A stretch of DNA of 64,000 nucleotides from Oceanospirillaceae bacterium. GTDB lineage: Bacteria; Pseudomonadota; Gammaproteobacteria; Pseudomonadales; Oceanobacteraceae. Below are positions 27,956 through 38,018 of the stretch, in pieces. Where the stretch lies: NCBI GenBank assembly GCA_002724925.1, contig PBQA01000033.1, forward strand, positions 215,608 through 279,607, read 5' to 3'. How positions within the stretch are numbered: the first letter of the stretch is position 1; each line of letters starts with the position of its first letter. Below the pieces are notes generated by a model. It saw only the letters and a program-made list of their open reading frames with translations, was not told the origin of the DNA and did no database searches. Made by a program: the position numbers and the translations under genes.

Positions 27956-28993
27956 ATGACTGATCGTCTTACAATTACCCGCCCCGATGACTGGCATCTG
28001 CATCTTCGCGATGGCCCTGTCCTGCAGTACACCGTTCCGGCCACCGCGCGGGTCATGAAACGGGCGATCATCATGCCGAACCTGCAACCGCCGGTGATGA
28101 ATGCGGAACAGGCGCACGACTACCGCCAACGCATCATGTCGAAGGTGCCGCAGGGGTTGAATTTCGATCCTTTGATGGTGCTCTACCTGACAGACAACAC
28201 CACTCCGGAAATGATTCAGGAAGCGGCTGAAGCCGGCCACATTGTTGCCGTTAAGCTCTACCCCGCCGGTGCTACCACAAACTCAGCTTCTGGGGTGACC
28301 GACCTCGGTAAACTCGATGAGCTTGCGGATGCCCTGACCGAGCACGACATCAAACTTCTGGTGCACGGTGAAGTGACGCACAGCGACGTCGATATCTTTG
28401 ATCGCGAAAAGCGCTTTCTTGATGAAATCCTATCGCCTCTCGTCAGCCGTAATCCTGATCTGAATATGGTCGTCGAGCACATCACAACGAAAGACGCCGC
28501 TGAATTTGTTAAGAGTCAGGGCGATAACGTTGCGGCAACCATTACCGTTCAACACCTCGCCTACAATCGCAACCATATGCTGGTTGGTGGCATCAAACCA
28601 CATTACTACTGCCTGCCGATTCTGAAGCGCAATATTCACCAGCAAGCGTTGCAGGAAGCGGTCGTCAGTGGCAGCAGTAAGTTCTTTCTTGGTACTGACA
28701 GTGCGCCACACGCCAAAGGCGCAAAAGAAAGTGCGTGCGGCTGTGCGGGCTGCTACACAGCCTATGCTGCCATCGAACTCTACGCAGAAATTTTTGACGA
28801 CCTTGGAGCGCTGGACAAGCTTGAAGGCTTTGCCAGCCACTTCGGGCCTGATTTCTACGGATTGCCACGCAACTCCGATGAAATTACATTGACTAAAAAG
28901 GACTGGCAGGCTCCGCATGAACTGCCCTTCGGTGACGACGTCATCGTTCCACTCCGTGCAGGTGAAACTCTGCGCTGGAAGCTCGACTACTGA
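27956..28993 (+). CDS. pyrC: dihydroorotase
   Basis: Catalyses ring closure of carbamoyl-aspartate to dihydroorotate in pyrimidine synthesis. 345 residues, type II (short) dihydroorotase. Metal ligands in DWHLHLRDG (residues about 13-21), carboxylated Lys region [20 protein letters not shown] and the flexible loop and [15 protein letters not shown] precedes the ATG. Starts a run with rnt and a small hypothetical gene. Confidence 0.97.
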   Translation: MTDRLTITRPDDWHLHLRDGPVLQYTVPATARVMKRAIIMPNLQPPVMNAEQAHDYRQRIMSKVPQGLNFDPLMVLYLTDNTTPEMIQEAAEAGHIVAVKLYPAGATTNSASGVTDLGKLDELADALTEHDIKLLVHGEVTHSDVDIFDREKRFLDEILSPLVSRNPDLNMVVEHITTKDAAEFVKSQGDNVAATITVQHLAYNRNHMLVGGIKPHYYCLPILKRNIHQQALQEAVVSGSSKFFLGTDSAPHAKGAKESACGCAGCYTAYAAIELYAEIFDDLGALDKLEGFASHFGPDFYGLPRNSDEITLTKKDWQAPHELPFGDDVIVPLRAGETLRWKLDY

Positions 28994-29016
28994 CCACCGG
29001 ACAATTAAGGACCGAC

Positions 29017-29667
29017 ATGACAATTGAAGAGAAACAGGAAAAGTCGTTGATGGCGCAACGCTTCCGCGGTTTTTTACCCGTGGTAGTCGATGTTGAAACC
29101 GGTGGCTTTAATGCCGACAGTGACGCCCTTCTCGAAATCGCCATGGTCACCCTGAAAATGGATGACGATGGCTATCTGCACCCGAACGAAACACTGAGTG
29201 CCAATATTCACCCGTTCGATGGTGCTAACCTCGAACAGGAAGCTCTGGACTTCACGGGCATCGACCCATTCGATCCAGAACGGGATGCCGAATTTGAGAT
29301 TGATGCGCTAACACCTATGTTGCAGACCGTACGTCGCGAAATAAAGCACTACGGCTGTAACCGCGCGGTACTCGTGGGTCACAACGCGCATTTTGATCAT
29401 GGTTTTCTGCGTGCGGCGATTGATCGTAACGACATTAAACGCGACCCATTTCACCCTTTTTCATCGTTTGATACTGCATCAATTGCAGCCATCGCTCTAG
29501 GGCAAACGGTGCTGGCGAAATCATGCAAAGTGGCTGGCATCGAATTTGATAACAATGAAGCTCACAGCGCAGCCTACGACACGTTCAAAACTGCTGAACT
29601 GTTCTGCTACATAGTTAACCGCTACAAAGACCTTGGCGGCTGGCCGTTGGCAGAAGACGACGCCTGA
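29017..29667 (+). CDS. rnt: ribonuclease T
   Basis: A 216-residue DEDDh 3'-5' exoribonuclease that trims tRNA CCA ends and other stable RNAs. Exo I has VVDVETGGF, Exo [12 protein letters not shown], Exo [22 protein letters not shown] lies 5 bases before the ATG. 23 bases after pyrC and overlapping the next gene by one base (TGATG), so all three are probably co-transcribed. Confidence 0.96.
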   Translation: MTIEEKQEKSLMAQRFRGFLPVVVDVETGGFNADSDALLEIAMVTLKMDDDGYLHPNETLSANIHPFDGANLEQEALDFTGIDPFDPERDAEFEIDALTPMLQTVRREIKHYGCNRAVLVGHNAHFDHGFLRAAIDRNDIKRDPFHPFSSFDTASIAAIALGQTVLAKSCKVAGIEFDNNEAHSAAYDTFKTAELFCYIVNRYKDLGGWPLAEDDA

Positions 29668-30023
29668 TGGATCACGAGTTTTGCTATGACGAGACGGGCG
29701 AACTGGTGGTCCGTCTCGATATGGGTCAGGAAGTCACGGCGTTGTGGCTGAATACCGACATCATTCCCAAGCGGGACATGACGTTTGCGTTGCTCGATCT
29801 GCTCAATGACCTGGAAGCTGGCGTATTTAACGAAAAAATTCTGGCTACACCAACATTTGAAGTCTTGTTCAGTGAAGGGGAGGTCAACGTGACCCGCCTT
29901 ACCGCAGACAGTGACGACGACCTCGATGAGGAGGCTGGCCTGAGTACTATGGAGCTTACCTCAGGCTGCGGCCTCGAGGACTTGAAAGCCGTTGTCGAAA
30001 GCTGGATTCAATTCCGCTACTGA
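29667..30023 (+). CDS. hypothetical acidic protein downstream of rnt
   Basis: 118 residues, very acidic, with no signal peptide or membrane segment and no recognised domain. The start overlaps the rnt stop by one base, which implies translational coupling and possibly a role linked to RNase T, but nothing in the sequence shows what. Ends with a helix VVESWIQFRY. Confidence 0.7.
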   Translation: MDHEFCYDETGELVVRLDMGQEVTALWLNTDIIPKRDMTFALLDLLNDLEAGVFNEKILATPTFEVLFSEGEVNVTRLTADSDDDLDEEAGLSTMELTSGCGLEDLKAVVESWIQFRY

Positions 30024-30135
30024 AACGAGAAAGCCTGCACCCAACGCATTAGACAGACTGTCTCAGAAACTCATCTTTAACCCGTATGTCTTCCCGTTAG
30101 TATGAATCTCATTCTTTACTGACAGGAGCCGCACG

Positions 30136-30978
30136 ATGAGCGACATGACCTACACTCCGCCCGAAGTCTGGAGCTGGACACCCGGCAATGGCGGTAAGTT
30201 CGCAAATATTAATCGACCTGTTTCAGGCGCAACACACGATAAAGCACTCCGTAAAGGTGAACACCCTTTGCAGCTTTATTCACTGGCGACGCCCAATGGC
30301 GTGAAAGTGACCATTCTGCTTGAGGAATTACTTGCCGCAGGCGAAACAGGCGCTGAATACGACGCATGGCTGACGAACATTCTTGAAGGCGATCAGTTTG
30401 CTTCTGGCTTTGTCGATGTAAACCCCAATTCAAAAATACCTGCCTTGATCGACCAATCAGGTGATACTCCGGTACGGGTATTCGAGTCAGGCTCAATTCT
30501 GCGCTACCTGGCTGAAAAATTCGGGCGCTTTATCCCGGAATCTCACGCCGCACGAACTGAGTGCTTTAACTGGCTTTTCTGGCAAATGGGAGCAGCCCCG
30601 CTACTGGGTGGCGGCTTCGGCCATTTCTACGCCTACGCGCCGGAAAAATACGAATACCCCATTGAACGATTCACAATGGAAGTAAAACGCCAACTTGATG
30701 TGCTGGATAAGCACCTCGCCAAACACACCTATATGGCAGGCGAAGAGTACTCGATTGCCGACATCGCCATCTGGCCCTGGTATGGCGTTCTCGCTCAGGG
30801 GGAACTTTACGATGCCGGGACGTTTCTCGATGTCGATTCTTACGAACACCTACAGCGCTGGACGAAACTCATTGCCGGGCGTCCGGCGGGAGAACGCGGA
30901 CGCAAAATCAATCGCACCTGGGGTGATGCGTCAGAGCAGATTCATGAACGCCACTCCAGTAAAGATTTACCAGAGTGA
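30136..30978 (+). CDS. yghU: YghU-like glutathione-dependent disulfide-bond oxidoreductase
   Basis: A 280-residue Nu-class glutathione S-transferase. The N-terminal extension (TPPEVWSWTPGNGGKF, ANINRPVSGATHDKAL) and the thioredoxin-like HPLQLYSLATPNGVKVTILLEEL match the E. coli YghU/YfcG type, which reduces small disulfides with glutathione. GAGCC and AGGAG precede the ATG. Stand-alone gene. Confidence 0.9.
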   Translation: MSDMTYTPPEVWSWTPGNGGKFANINRPVSGATHDKALRKGEHPLQLYSLATPNGVKVTILLEELLAAGETGAEYDAWLTNILEGDQFASGFVDVNPNSKIPALIDQSGDTPVRVFESGSILRYLAEKFGRFIPESHAARTECFNWLFWQMGAAPLLGGGFGHFYAYAPEKYEYPIERFTMEVKRQLDVLDKHLAKHTYMAGEEYSIADIAIWPWYGVLAQGELYDAGTFLDVDSYEHLQRWTKLIAGRPAGERGRKINRTWGDASEQIHERHSSKDLPE

Positions 30979-31008
30979 TTTGATTTCGCGCAGCGACTAA
31001 CTGCGCGA

Positions 31009-31824
31009 TCAGTCGCGAATATCCCAGGCTTCAATGGCCTGGAGGTATTCGCCCATATCATGATCCTTGATACCGTCGATCCCCGCCTCGCGCAAGTCAC
31101 TCAACGCACCATCCACATAATCAAGAAAGCGAAACCAGAAGCCGGACTCGCGATAAATTTCTTTTTCTTCAGAGATATAAAGGTAGCTGCCGATATGGCT
31201 GTATCCCATAACCCGTGCAGGAACCCGCGTCACAATGTCATTGTTATTGTGAAACCTGTAGAAACGGGACTTACATTCCATATTGAAAACCTGAGCAGTC
31301 TCACGCGTCATTGCCCGTGGCTGTCCAAAGGTATACACACTGGTGAAGGGTTTATCCATCTGCACGAAATGCGCTGCTGCAATCGTAGCCATTGCGCCGC
31401 CCAGACTATGCCCCGTTAAAAATACGGGCCGCTTTTTCTGACTCTGTAATTCCAGACAACGCGTAAACATGGGGCCCCAGACATCCTCACAGCACAACCA
31501 GAACCCTCGATGAAATTCGCCGAATAGTTGCGGTGTAGAGAAGGCATTCAGATTATCGAGCCAGTCTGCCAGCTCATTGGTTCCGCGAAATGCCATACAT
31601 AAATAGTCTTCGTGCTCAATGAGGGCCGCCTGCGCAGAGTTTTTGTCGACCCCCATCACAGAGCGAAAACTACGATCATCTTTTTTAATCCCAGCCAGAA
31701 TTGTGGCTTCGTTAGGGAGCTGATCACAATCAGAAGTGCACTCATACACAGCTTCAGCAATCCGCGCCATCCAGTAAGCATTATGTTTATCAAGTTTGGT
31801 GTTATACGGTGAGACCTGTCGCAT
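31009..31824 (-). CDS. lipase, class 3 type
   Basis: A 271-residue alpha/beta hydrolase. The nucleophile elbow is in FLTGHSLGGAMATIAA; an upstream MAFRGTN motif is the oxyanion-type element seen in class 3 lipases, and TVFGQPRAMT-like YTFGQPRAM holds the region before the catalytic Asp. No signal peptide, so intracellular unless exported otherwise. ATG at 31824 is preferred over a GTG at 31869 because AAGGA lies 7 bases upstream. Substrate unknown. Confidence 0.85.
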   Translation of the reverse strand: MRQVSPYNTKLDKHNAYWMARIAEAVYECTSDCDQLPNEATILAGIKKDDRSFRSVMGVDKNSAQAALIEHEDYLCMAFRGTNELADWLDNLNAFSTPQLFGEFHRGFWLCCEDVWGPMFTRCLELQSQKKRPVFLTGHSLGGAMATIAAAHFVQMDKPFTSVYTFGQPRAMTRETAQVFNMECKSRFYRFHNNNDIVTRVPARVMGYSHIGSYLYISEEKEIYRESGFWFRFLDYVDGALSDLREAGIDGIKDHDMGEYLQAIEAWDIRD

Positions 31825-32050
31825 CGCCCTGTCCTTAGCTGCTGTATCGAAACAGCAGGTATATGACACCTACGAATAACAGGTCTATGACAAGGAGCTC
31901 TGGCTAAAGTCGTGGCGGGGATATACTCGACAATTGACCTGCATTGCTCACCAGTAAAGCGCCACTATTTCTAACATGGCGCCATGGGACGTATTTGGCA
32001 GCAAATTGTACAGGAGCCTCTAACATAGACAGAGAAAGAAAAAGTGCAGC

Positions 32051-32530
32051 TTAATGAATAGCCAGTAATTCCCAGACTGCACTGCGCCCACCCAATGTCA
32101 GCTCCACTTCGTCTCCGACAGACAAGCCAATAAGGCGGCGGGTTATCGGCGCCTCCTGGTTAACCACCAGTATTTTCTGACCTTCAAAGTCCAGTTCACG
32201 CCCCCCCAGTGGAGCGATAAATATTTGCCGTTCTTCATCGGTTTCGGAGAGGAGTACGACACACGCTCCCATGCGAACGCTATCGTCCTCATTAAAGGTG
32301 GGCGCCACCCAGCGACTGAGATTAATTCTGGTTTGCTGCAGCTGAAGTATCCGCTCTGACTGCCCATGCGCGAGGTAAGCAGCTTCAAGAGCCAGCGTAT
32401 CGTATTGATTCTCGGGCTTGTTTTCGCCGTGCGAAGCGGTTGCATGAGCTTCACCGGCGGCCACCAATGCGGCATTGATCTCTTCGTCGAGTGATCTCAG
32501 TAACGCGTCTTTAAGTAATTGTTTATTCAA
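32051..32530 (-). CDS. GreA/GreB C-terminal domain protein
   Basis: A 159-residue protein. The N-terminal half is mostly helical and shorter than a full GreA coiled coil; the C-terminal half is the FKBP-like GreA/B domain (QIFIAPLGGRELDF, VVNQEAPITRRLIGLSVGDEVEL). Relatives interact with RNA polymerase. It lacks the paired acidic residues at the tip of the coiled coil that transcript cleavage needs, as far as I can see, so it may compete with rather than mimic GreA. Divergent from the mutarotase gene. Confidence 0.82.
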   Translation of the reverse strand: MNKQLLKDALLRSLDEEINAALVAAGEAHATASHGENKPENQYDTLALEAAYLAHGQSERILQLQQTRINLSRWVAPTFNEDDSVRMGACVVLLSETDEERQIFIAPLGGRELDFEGQKILVVNQEAPITRRLIGLSVGDEVELTLGGRSAVWELLAIH

Positions 32531-32591
32531 CTATTTATCCCACCAGCACTGTGTCATCATCGATGCATATCCCCGAATTCGGAACCGCCTT

Positions 32592-33506
32592 ATGACTCAG
32601 CAGAAGTATAACGCACTGCGCGATCAACTGAGCGACATGAAATACCTCTCCGTAGAAATGCGTGACGCCCTGCCAGTGATTGTCATTCGACATACGGACT
32701 TCAGTGCGGACCTCGCGATACAAGGTGCGCAGTTGCTGCGCTTTACAGTTCAGGGGAACGAGTGGCTCTGGTTAAGTGAGACGGCAGAATATAAAACCGG
32801 AACTTCGCTTCGGGGTGGAATACCCATTTGCTGGCCCTGGTTTGGTGATGCAGCGAAAAATCCGCCGTCTGTATCAAACTACATTAATATGGATAACCCG
32901 CCAGCGCATGGCTTCGCCCGCTCCCAGGACTGGGCTCTGGGCGAGGTCAGCGAATCTGACTCAACGATTATTATTAACATGCTGCTTGAGAAGCCTGCAC
33001 ATACATCGTGGCGCGGCGATGCCTCTTTGTCTTTGCAGATCAGCATGTCTGCATCCGCTCTGACACTTGCTCTCACGACCACCGCCGGACAGAGCGAAGT
33101 TACGGTATCTCAGGCCTTGCACACGTATTTTCCGACCGTCGACATAACACAGACGAGCATCTCTGGACTTGAAGGCGAGCACTACATAGACGCCCTCGAC
33201 AGCTGGGTAAAAAAAGCTCAGACCGGGCCGGTTGCCTTTGTCGAAGAAACAGACCGCATCTATACAGTGAAAGGTAACCTTACTCTGCAGTCTCCCGGGA
33301 AGACCATGACCTTGAGTGGCAACAATCGTACTGCCATCGTCTGGAATCCGTGGATTGAGAAAGGAGCACGTCTGAGCCAGTTTGAGGATGACGCCTGGAA
33401 GAGAATGTTCTGCGTTGAATCCGCCGACGTCATGGACGCCGCAGTGTCTCTGAGTCCTGGCGAAAGCCATACCTTACGTATGACTCTGGTTAACCGGTCG
33501 ATTTAG
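32592..33506 (+). CDS. yeaD: D-hexose-6-phosphate mutarotase
   Basis: Aldose-1-epimerase-like enzyme interconverting the anomers of hexose 6-phosphates. 304 residues. The motifs RGGIPICWPWFGD and HGFARSQDW and the late IVWNPWIEKGARLSQF are characteristic. The ATG at 32592 fits the family start; a longer frame to 32475 would overlap the divergent GreA-like gene. Its last 17 bases overlap the hemerythrin gene end. Confidence 0.9.
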   Translation: MTQQKYNALRDQLSDMKYLSVEMRDALPVIVIRHTDFSADLAIQGAQLLRFTVQGNEWLWLSETAEYKTGTSLRGGIPICWPWFGDAAKNPPSVSNYINMDNPPAHGFARSQDWALGEVSESDSTIIINMLLEKPAHTSWRGDASLSLQISMSASALTLALTTTAGQSEVTVSQALHTYFPTVDITQTSISGLEGEHYIDALDSWVKKAQTGPVAFVEETDRIYTVKGNLTLQSPGKTMTLSGNNRTAIVWNPWIEKGARLSQFEDDAWKRMFCVESADVMDAAVSLSPGESHTLRMTLVNRSI

Positions 33507-33918
33507 CCCGGCGGTGTGATTTAGCGTAGGCGGCAGCGAGGTAATGCGCTGTTACTTGATCCAGTGTGTGTATGTGCTGAGTAAACCATTCAGGTAACAC
33601 GTCTTGCAGATAGCTCAGCATGGGCGCAATGTCCTGAGTCTCGATATACCCCCTGAGAAGCTCAGCCATTTCCTGTAAAACACGATCATGCTGTTTCTTA
33701 TGTAACTCCAGACCGGGGAAGTTCGTGCGTTGCATTTCGCGTTCTTCATGCGCGAAGTGTTCCTGACAATGCTGCACAAGGCGCCTGAAGTGCTGAACCG
33801 AGAAAGTCCCCATCGTCAGTGCCTGTTCCGCGTCATTCATCAAACCAACAAAGGTCTCGTGCTCGCGATTCATAAAATGAACCGGCAATCGCGGGTAATC
33901 CCAAAACATCATGGACAT
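33490..33918 (-). CDS. bacteriohemerythrin
   Basis: A 142-residue four-helix di-iron oxygen-binding protein. The ligand pattern is present: H and E in MNREHETFV, HFAHEEREM, ELHKKQHDRV and the late FTQHIHTLDQ. The ATG at 33918 has AGGAGG 5 bases upstream, decisive over a codon at 33948. Members sense or buffer oxygen, or deliver it. Not linked to a chemoreceptor directly here. Confidence 0.88.
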   Translation of the reverse strand: MSMMFWDYPRLPVHFMNREHETFVGLMNDAEQALTMGTFSVQHFRRLVQHCQEHFAHEEREMQRTNFPGLELHKKQHDRVLQEMAELLRGYIETQDIAPMLSYLQDVLPEWFTQHIHTLDQVTAHYLAAAYAKSHRRAKSTG

Positions 33919-34076
33919 GACCGCCTCCTGAATTAACGCTCTTATCAACAGGCTCTATTGTGTCCTAACAGGATGGCTATAGCTTGATGTGAATCAAGCT
34001 GCGTGACAAATCCGGACAATTCGCCACGAGCGGGGTACACCAGCACTACAAGAGCACTACACCGTAATGCTGCTTG

Positions 34077-35012
34077 TTAACAGTACTGCGCTACATCAAC
34101 GATAATGCGTCGCAACCAGCGGTGTGCCTGGTGATGTTGAAGTAACGGCGACCAGGCCATCTTCAACTCAAACGGGGGAATCTGAAACGGAGGTTCTTTC
34201 ACTTGCAAAGAAGCTGACTCTGCCTGCATGTCAGCGACCTTGCGTGGCAGGGTCGCCACAAGATCATTATTCAACGCAAGCAGTGCCGGCATTTGATAAT
34301 GCCGGGTAAAAACAGATATTTTGCGCTTCTGCCCTAACTTAGATAATGCATTGTCGACCCAGCCCAGACGCACAACTTTCTCCGGATCGATGCCTACCCC
34401 CGCCCCCATCCCGGTTTTACTTACCCAGATATGTTTACTGATCAGGTAGGCCTCCAGATCAAAGCGATCAACGTTTGGATGGTCGGGGTTCACCAGGCAC
34501 ACAAAGTCATCCTGCCAGAGCGTCATCTGGTGAAACGACTGAGGCATTTCATCAAAGCGGTTGATGGCCATGTCGACCTTTCCGGCTTCGACGTCTTTAA
34601 AGGTAACGTCTGACGGGGTCAGAACATCAAGAATGACATCCGGTGCATCGGAGCGAAGGCGCTTAACTAATTCAGGAACCAATGTAGATTCCGCATAATC
34701 ACTGACCATAATCCGGAAAACCCGATGACTGACTCTGGCATCGAACTCCTCTTGAGGCTGCAACGCCATCTGAAGTTCGCCAAGCGCCTTACGGATAACC
34801 GGCTGCAGTTCCTGAGCACGCTCTGTTGCGGTCATTCCTTCGGATGTCCGTACCAGAAGAGGGTCACCAAACAGGTCTCTTAACCGGCGCAGACCATTAC
34901 TCATAGCAGGCTGGGTAATCCCCAGCTGTTGAGCAGCTTTGGTGACACTGCCTTCACGCAGCAGTACGTCGAGATATACGAGGAGGTTAAGGTCGATACG
35001 ATCAAGATTCAT
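34077..35012 (-). CDS. LysR-family regulator (NahR/NodD-like)
   Basis: A 311-residue LysR regulator with the typical opening MNLDRIDLNLLVYLDVLLRE and a helix-turn-helix GSVTKAAQQLGITQPAMSNG LRRLRD (about residues 23-48), of the group that regulates aromatic degradation or nodulation. No divergent target gene is present; the following gene on the same strand encodes a binding protein. ATG at 35012 fits the family; no good ribosome-binding site is visible. Confidence 0.85.
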   Translation of the reverse strand: MNLDRIDLNLLVYLDVLLREGSVTKAAQQLGITQPAMSNGLRRLRDLFGDPLLVRTSEGMTATERAQELQPVIRKALGELQMALQPQEEFDARVSHRVFRIMVSDYAESTLVPELVKRLRSDAPDVILDVLTPSDVTFKDVEAGKVDMAINRFDEMPQSFHQMTLWQDDFVCLVNPDHPNVDRFDLEAYLISKHIWVSKTGMGAGVGIDPEKVVRLGWVDNALSKLGQKRKISVFTRHYQMPALLALNNDLVATLPRKVADMQAESASLQVKEPPFQIPPFELKMAWSPLLQHHQAHRWLRRIIVDVAQYC

Positions 35013-35081
35013 GGTAGAACAGCGCAACAGGATACATGCGCGCAGCCTACACCATTCACCTGATAAATGGAAAAACGATAT

Positions 35082-35840
35082 TCATTTGCTCAGGTAATAA
35101 TCCGAGAATACCTCTTCCTGGGTCGCGCGTACGTCAATCTTAGCGAGTCCCTGATTCAGAATATCTGCCAGATGAGTGTTTGCAGAATTAAACGTTACGT
35201 AGAGAGCTTTCATCTCAAGCAGCTTCTGGTGAAACTGAAGCTGTTGTTGCACGGCGTTAAGCTCAGGGTTGGTCGATAGCAGGTACTCGAACACATGCTG
35301 ATCAATGACAGAAAGGTCAACACGGCCATACACGAGCTTCATAAGATTGGTGACATCGGTCATGGCCTCACTGACATTGATAACTCCCTCTGCGGCAAGC
35401 GCATCAAAGTCGGTTGTGTTGGCGTAACCCTGCACGGTACCTATGGTATAGGGCGACAGATCTTCAAGGTTATCCCAACTCACTTCAGTATCCAGACGCA
35501 CAGCGAGACCGAGTGGGCCATACCCTACCGGATCTGAAAATACCCCACCCGGCGCACTGTCTTCACGAAAGTACTCAGGAAAATAGCCATGCAATCCATA
35601 ACCCGGGTCTCCGCCCATTTTGATGGCTCTCTCCCAGGGGTAAAACACGACTTCCAGCTGGTAGCCCATGGCTTCAAAGGCGCGCCGGACAACTTCAGTC
35701 GTTGCTCCGTCATGACGAGCAGACTCGCTCGTGTATGGAGCCCATTCCAGAGTAGCTAACCGGACAACTTTGTCATCGGCCGTCGCAAAAGACGGAACCG
35801 CCAAACACAATACTGCGGAGACTACGATTCGACTTAACAT
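35082..35840 (-). CDS. extracellular solute-binding protein, family 3
   Basis: A 252-residue periplasmic protein with signal peptide (AVLCLAVPSFATADD, cleavage near 22) and a polar-amino-acid-binding-like fold (LATLEWAPYTSE, VVRRAFEAMGY, PYTIGTVQGYANTTDF). No permease or ATPase adjoins, so it may be an orphan receptor or sensor. It lies 69 bases upstream of the LysR gene on the same strand. Confidence 0.82.
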   Translation of the reverse strand: MLSRIVVSAVLCLAVPSFATADDKVVRLATLEWAPYTSESARHDGATTEVVRRAFEAMGYQLEVVFYPWERAIKMGGDPGYGLHGYFPEYFREDSAPGGVFSDPVGYGPLGLAVRLDTEVSWDNLEDLSPYTIGTVQGYANTTDFDALAAEGVINVSEAMTDVTNLMKLVYGRVDLSVIDQHVFEYLLSTNPELNAVQQQLQFHQKLLEMKALYVTFNSANTHLADILNQGLAKIDVRATQEEVFSDYYLSK

Positions 35841-35940
35841 AGGCCTTGTCCTGATTGAATAACTACTTATTGAGAATACTCTAAATTCAGAAGTACGCTT
35901 CTATTCTGACTGTAAAGACAGCTCGGCAAGAGAAATAAAA

Positions 35941-35965
35941 ACGGAGCCCTTAGGCTCCGTTTTTA
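35941..35965. terminator. intrinsic terminator (hom end, possibly bidirectional)
   Basis: ACGGAGCC (35941-35948) and GGCTCCGT (35953-35960) form a stem with loop CTTA, flanked by A runs on one side and T runs on the other, so it can end transcription on both strands. On the minus strand it lies 26 bases after the stop of hom. Confidence 0.88.
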
Positions 35966-35990
35966 TTAATGTCGCAATATCGAACTGAAA

Positions 35991-37295
35991 TCAGTCGAGA
36001 TGCTCAACACGGATACGAGTGATCTTACCGTGTGTGCTATCCAGATTCTCAACGGCTTCGATGGCAGCATTCATCCGAGCTTCTTCTACTTTGTGAGTCA
36101 GAATGATGATCTGTGCGAGATCGTTCTCCATACGCGGCTCTTTCTGGATCAGGGCTTCTATGTTGATGTCGTGCTCGCTCAGCGTCGTCGCTATGCTCGC
36201 CAGTACACCAGTGCGGTCCTGAACCTGAATACGCAAATAGTAGGCAGTTTCTACCTGCTCAATTGGCAATACGCGCAGGTTATCTATGCTCTCACTATCG
36301 AACGCCAGGTGATTAACGCTTGCCGAAGCAGGCGCTTCGAGGGTACGTGCCAGATCAATCACATCAGCCACAACAGCCGAAGCGGTTGGCCCTGCCCCAG
36401 CACCTGCGCCTACGTAAAGGGTGTCGCCAACAGCATCACCATTCACGGTCACGGCATTCAGAACACCATCCACCTTTGCAATTGGGCGATTTTCTGGGAT
36501 CAGAGTCGGGTGTACGCGCAGATCAATACCTTTCTCTGTGCGGCTGCTCACGCCCAGATGCTTAATCCGGTAACCCAGCTCCTCTGCATACTCAACATCT
36601 TCCGGTGCAACCTTACTGATACCTTCTGTATAGCAGTGCTCAAATTGCAGCGGAATACCGTACGCGATCGACGCGAGAATCGTCAGTTTGTGGGCCGCAT
36701 CAATGCCTTCAACGTCAAAGGTTGGATCGGCCTCTGCGTAACCCAGTGCCTGTGCTTCAGCCAGTACATCAGCAAAGTCACGGCCCTTGTCACGCATTTC
36801 GGTAAGGATAAAGTTACCTGTGCCATTAATGATGCCTGCGAGCCAGTTAATACGGTTCGCAGCCAGGCCTTCACGGATGGCCTTAATGATCGGGATGCCA
36901 CCTGCGACAGCCGCCTCATACATCACCGACACACCTTTCGCCTCAGCTGCAGCAAAAATTTCTGAACCATAGACTGCAATCAGCGCTTTGTTGGCAGTCA
37001 CGACATGCTTGCCGTTTTCGATCGCGCCCATCACCACATCTTTTGCAACCGTGTAACCACCAATCAGCTCTACCACGATATCGATATCAGGGTTGCTGAT
37101 GACATCGGCGACATCTTCTGTCGTTTTAACAGAGCCGATTTCCACCGCCGGGTTTGGATGACGCATGGCAACCTGCTCGATAATAATGTCCCGACCGGCA
37201 CGGCGTGCAATATCTTTCGCATTATTAGTCAGTACGTTAAATGTACCACCGCCTACTGTACCTAAACCGCAGATACCTACTTTTACCGGTTTCAA
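35991..37295 (-). CDS. hom: homoserine dehydrogenase
   Basis: Reduces aspartate semialdehyde to homoserine in threonine/methionine synthesis. 434 residues. N-terminal Rossmann motif GICGLGTVGGG, catalytic region with ANKALIAVYG, and substrate region YAEADPTFDVEGIDAAHK; a C-terminal ACT domain (YYLRIQVQDRTGVLASI) gives feedback control. I placed the start at a TTG at 37295: AGGAG lies 8 bases upstream and it gives MKPVKVGICGLGTV, the usual start in Pseudomonas. Divergent from gcvR. Confidence 0.95.
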   Translation of the reverse strand: MKPVKVGICGLGTVGGGTFNVLTNNAKDIARRAGRDIIIEQVAMRHPNPAVEIGSVKTTEDVADVISNPDIDIVVELIGGYTVAKDVVMGAIENGKHVVTANKALIAVYGSEIFAAAEAKGVSVMYEAAVAGGIPIIKAIREGLAANRINWLAGIINGTGNFILTEMRDKGRDFADVLAEAQALGYAEADPTFDVEGIDAAHKLTILASIAYGIPLQFEHCYTEGISKVAPEDVEYAEELGYRIKHLGVSSRTEKGIDLRVHPTLIPENRPIAKVDGVLNAVTVNGDAVGDTLYVGAGAGAGPTASAVVADVIDLARTLEAPASASVNHLAFDSESIDNLRVLPIEQVETAYYLRIQVQDRTGVLASIATTLSEHDINIEALIQKEPRMENDLAQIIILTHKVEEARMNAAIEAVENLDSTHGKITRIRVEHLD

Positions 37296-37482
37296 GATCA
37301 AATCTCCTGTCAGGTCGATCAGACATGGCCTGTTACCATGCCCATAAGGGTTTGGGGCGTAAATGTATCATATTAGAAGCTGAACGAAATCCTCTGCGAC
37401 CAATATTTACCGCATTAGCATAGGAAGCCCTATAAGCCTGTGATAACGTTTCTGCTCTAAAAATAATTTGTAAGGATCAAGC

Positions 37483-37998
37483 ATGCCTGACTTTCTCGTT
37501 CTAACCGTCATTGCTGACGATAAACCGGGGATTGTTGAGAAATTGTCTTCGGTGATTGCCGATCATCAGGGTAACTGGCTGGAAAGTCGCATGGCGCAGA
37601 TGGCGGGGAAATTCGCAGGCATTCTGCGTATCAGCATTGATAGCGAGCACAAGAGTAAGCTGGTTGCTGCTCTGTCGAGTCTCGACAGTTCGGGGCTTCT
37701 TGTCAGAGTTGAAAACCCGGCCAGCCCGTTAAGCTCGCAAGCAACCCATGTTGTCAATCTGAGCGTGGTGGGTAACGATCGCCCGGGTATTGTTCGTGAA
37801 GTGTCACAAGCGCTTGCTCAGATTGGAGTGAATGTTCTCGAACTAAGCACCAGCTGTGAGCCTGCCGAAATGTCTGCAGTCCCTCTGTTCAGAAGTGAGA
37901 TCCGAGCCAGTGTGCCTGACGCTCTGGATCACGAGGACGTCAGTGACGCTCTTGAAGCCCTTTCTGACGACCTTATGGTTGAATTGCTTACCGACTAG
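37483..37998 (+). CDS. gcvR: GcvR-like ACT-domain regulator
   Basis: A 171-residue protein of two tandem ACT domains (VLTVIADDKPGIVEKL; VNLSVVGNDRPGIVREV), the length of GcvR, which opposes GcvA activation of the glycine cleavage operon in E. coli. AAGGA lies 6 bases before the ATG. No gcv genes are in the window, so the target is assumed from family only. Confidence 0.85.
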   Translation: MPDFLVLTVIADDKPGIVEKLSSVIADHQGNWLESRMAQMAGKFAGILRISIDSEHKSKLVAALSSLDSSGLLVRVENPASPLSSQATHVVNLSVVGNDRPGIVREVSQALAQIGVNVLELSTSCEPAEMSAVPLFRSEIRASVPDALDHEDVSDALEALSDDLMVELLTD

Positions 37999-38018
37999 CC
38001 GACCGACGGAAACTGTGT

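Noticed and set aside
36000..36965. 321-codon ORF antisense to hom
   Set aside because: It lies entirely in the reverse frame of a well-conserved enzyme; its translation has no domain and odd Cys/His-rich composition typical of shadow frames.
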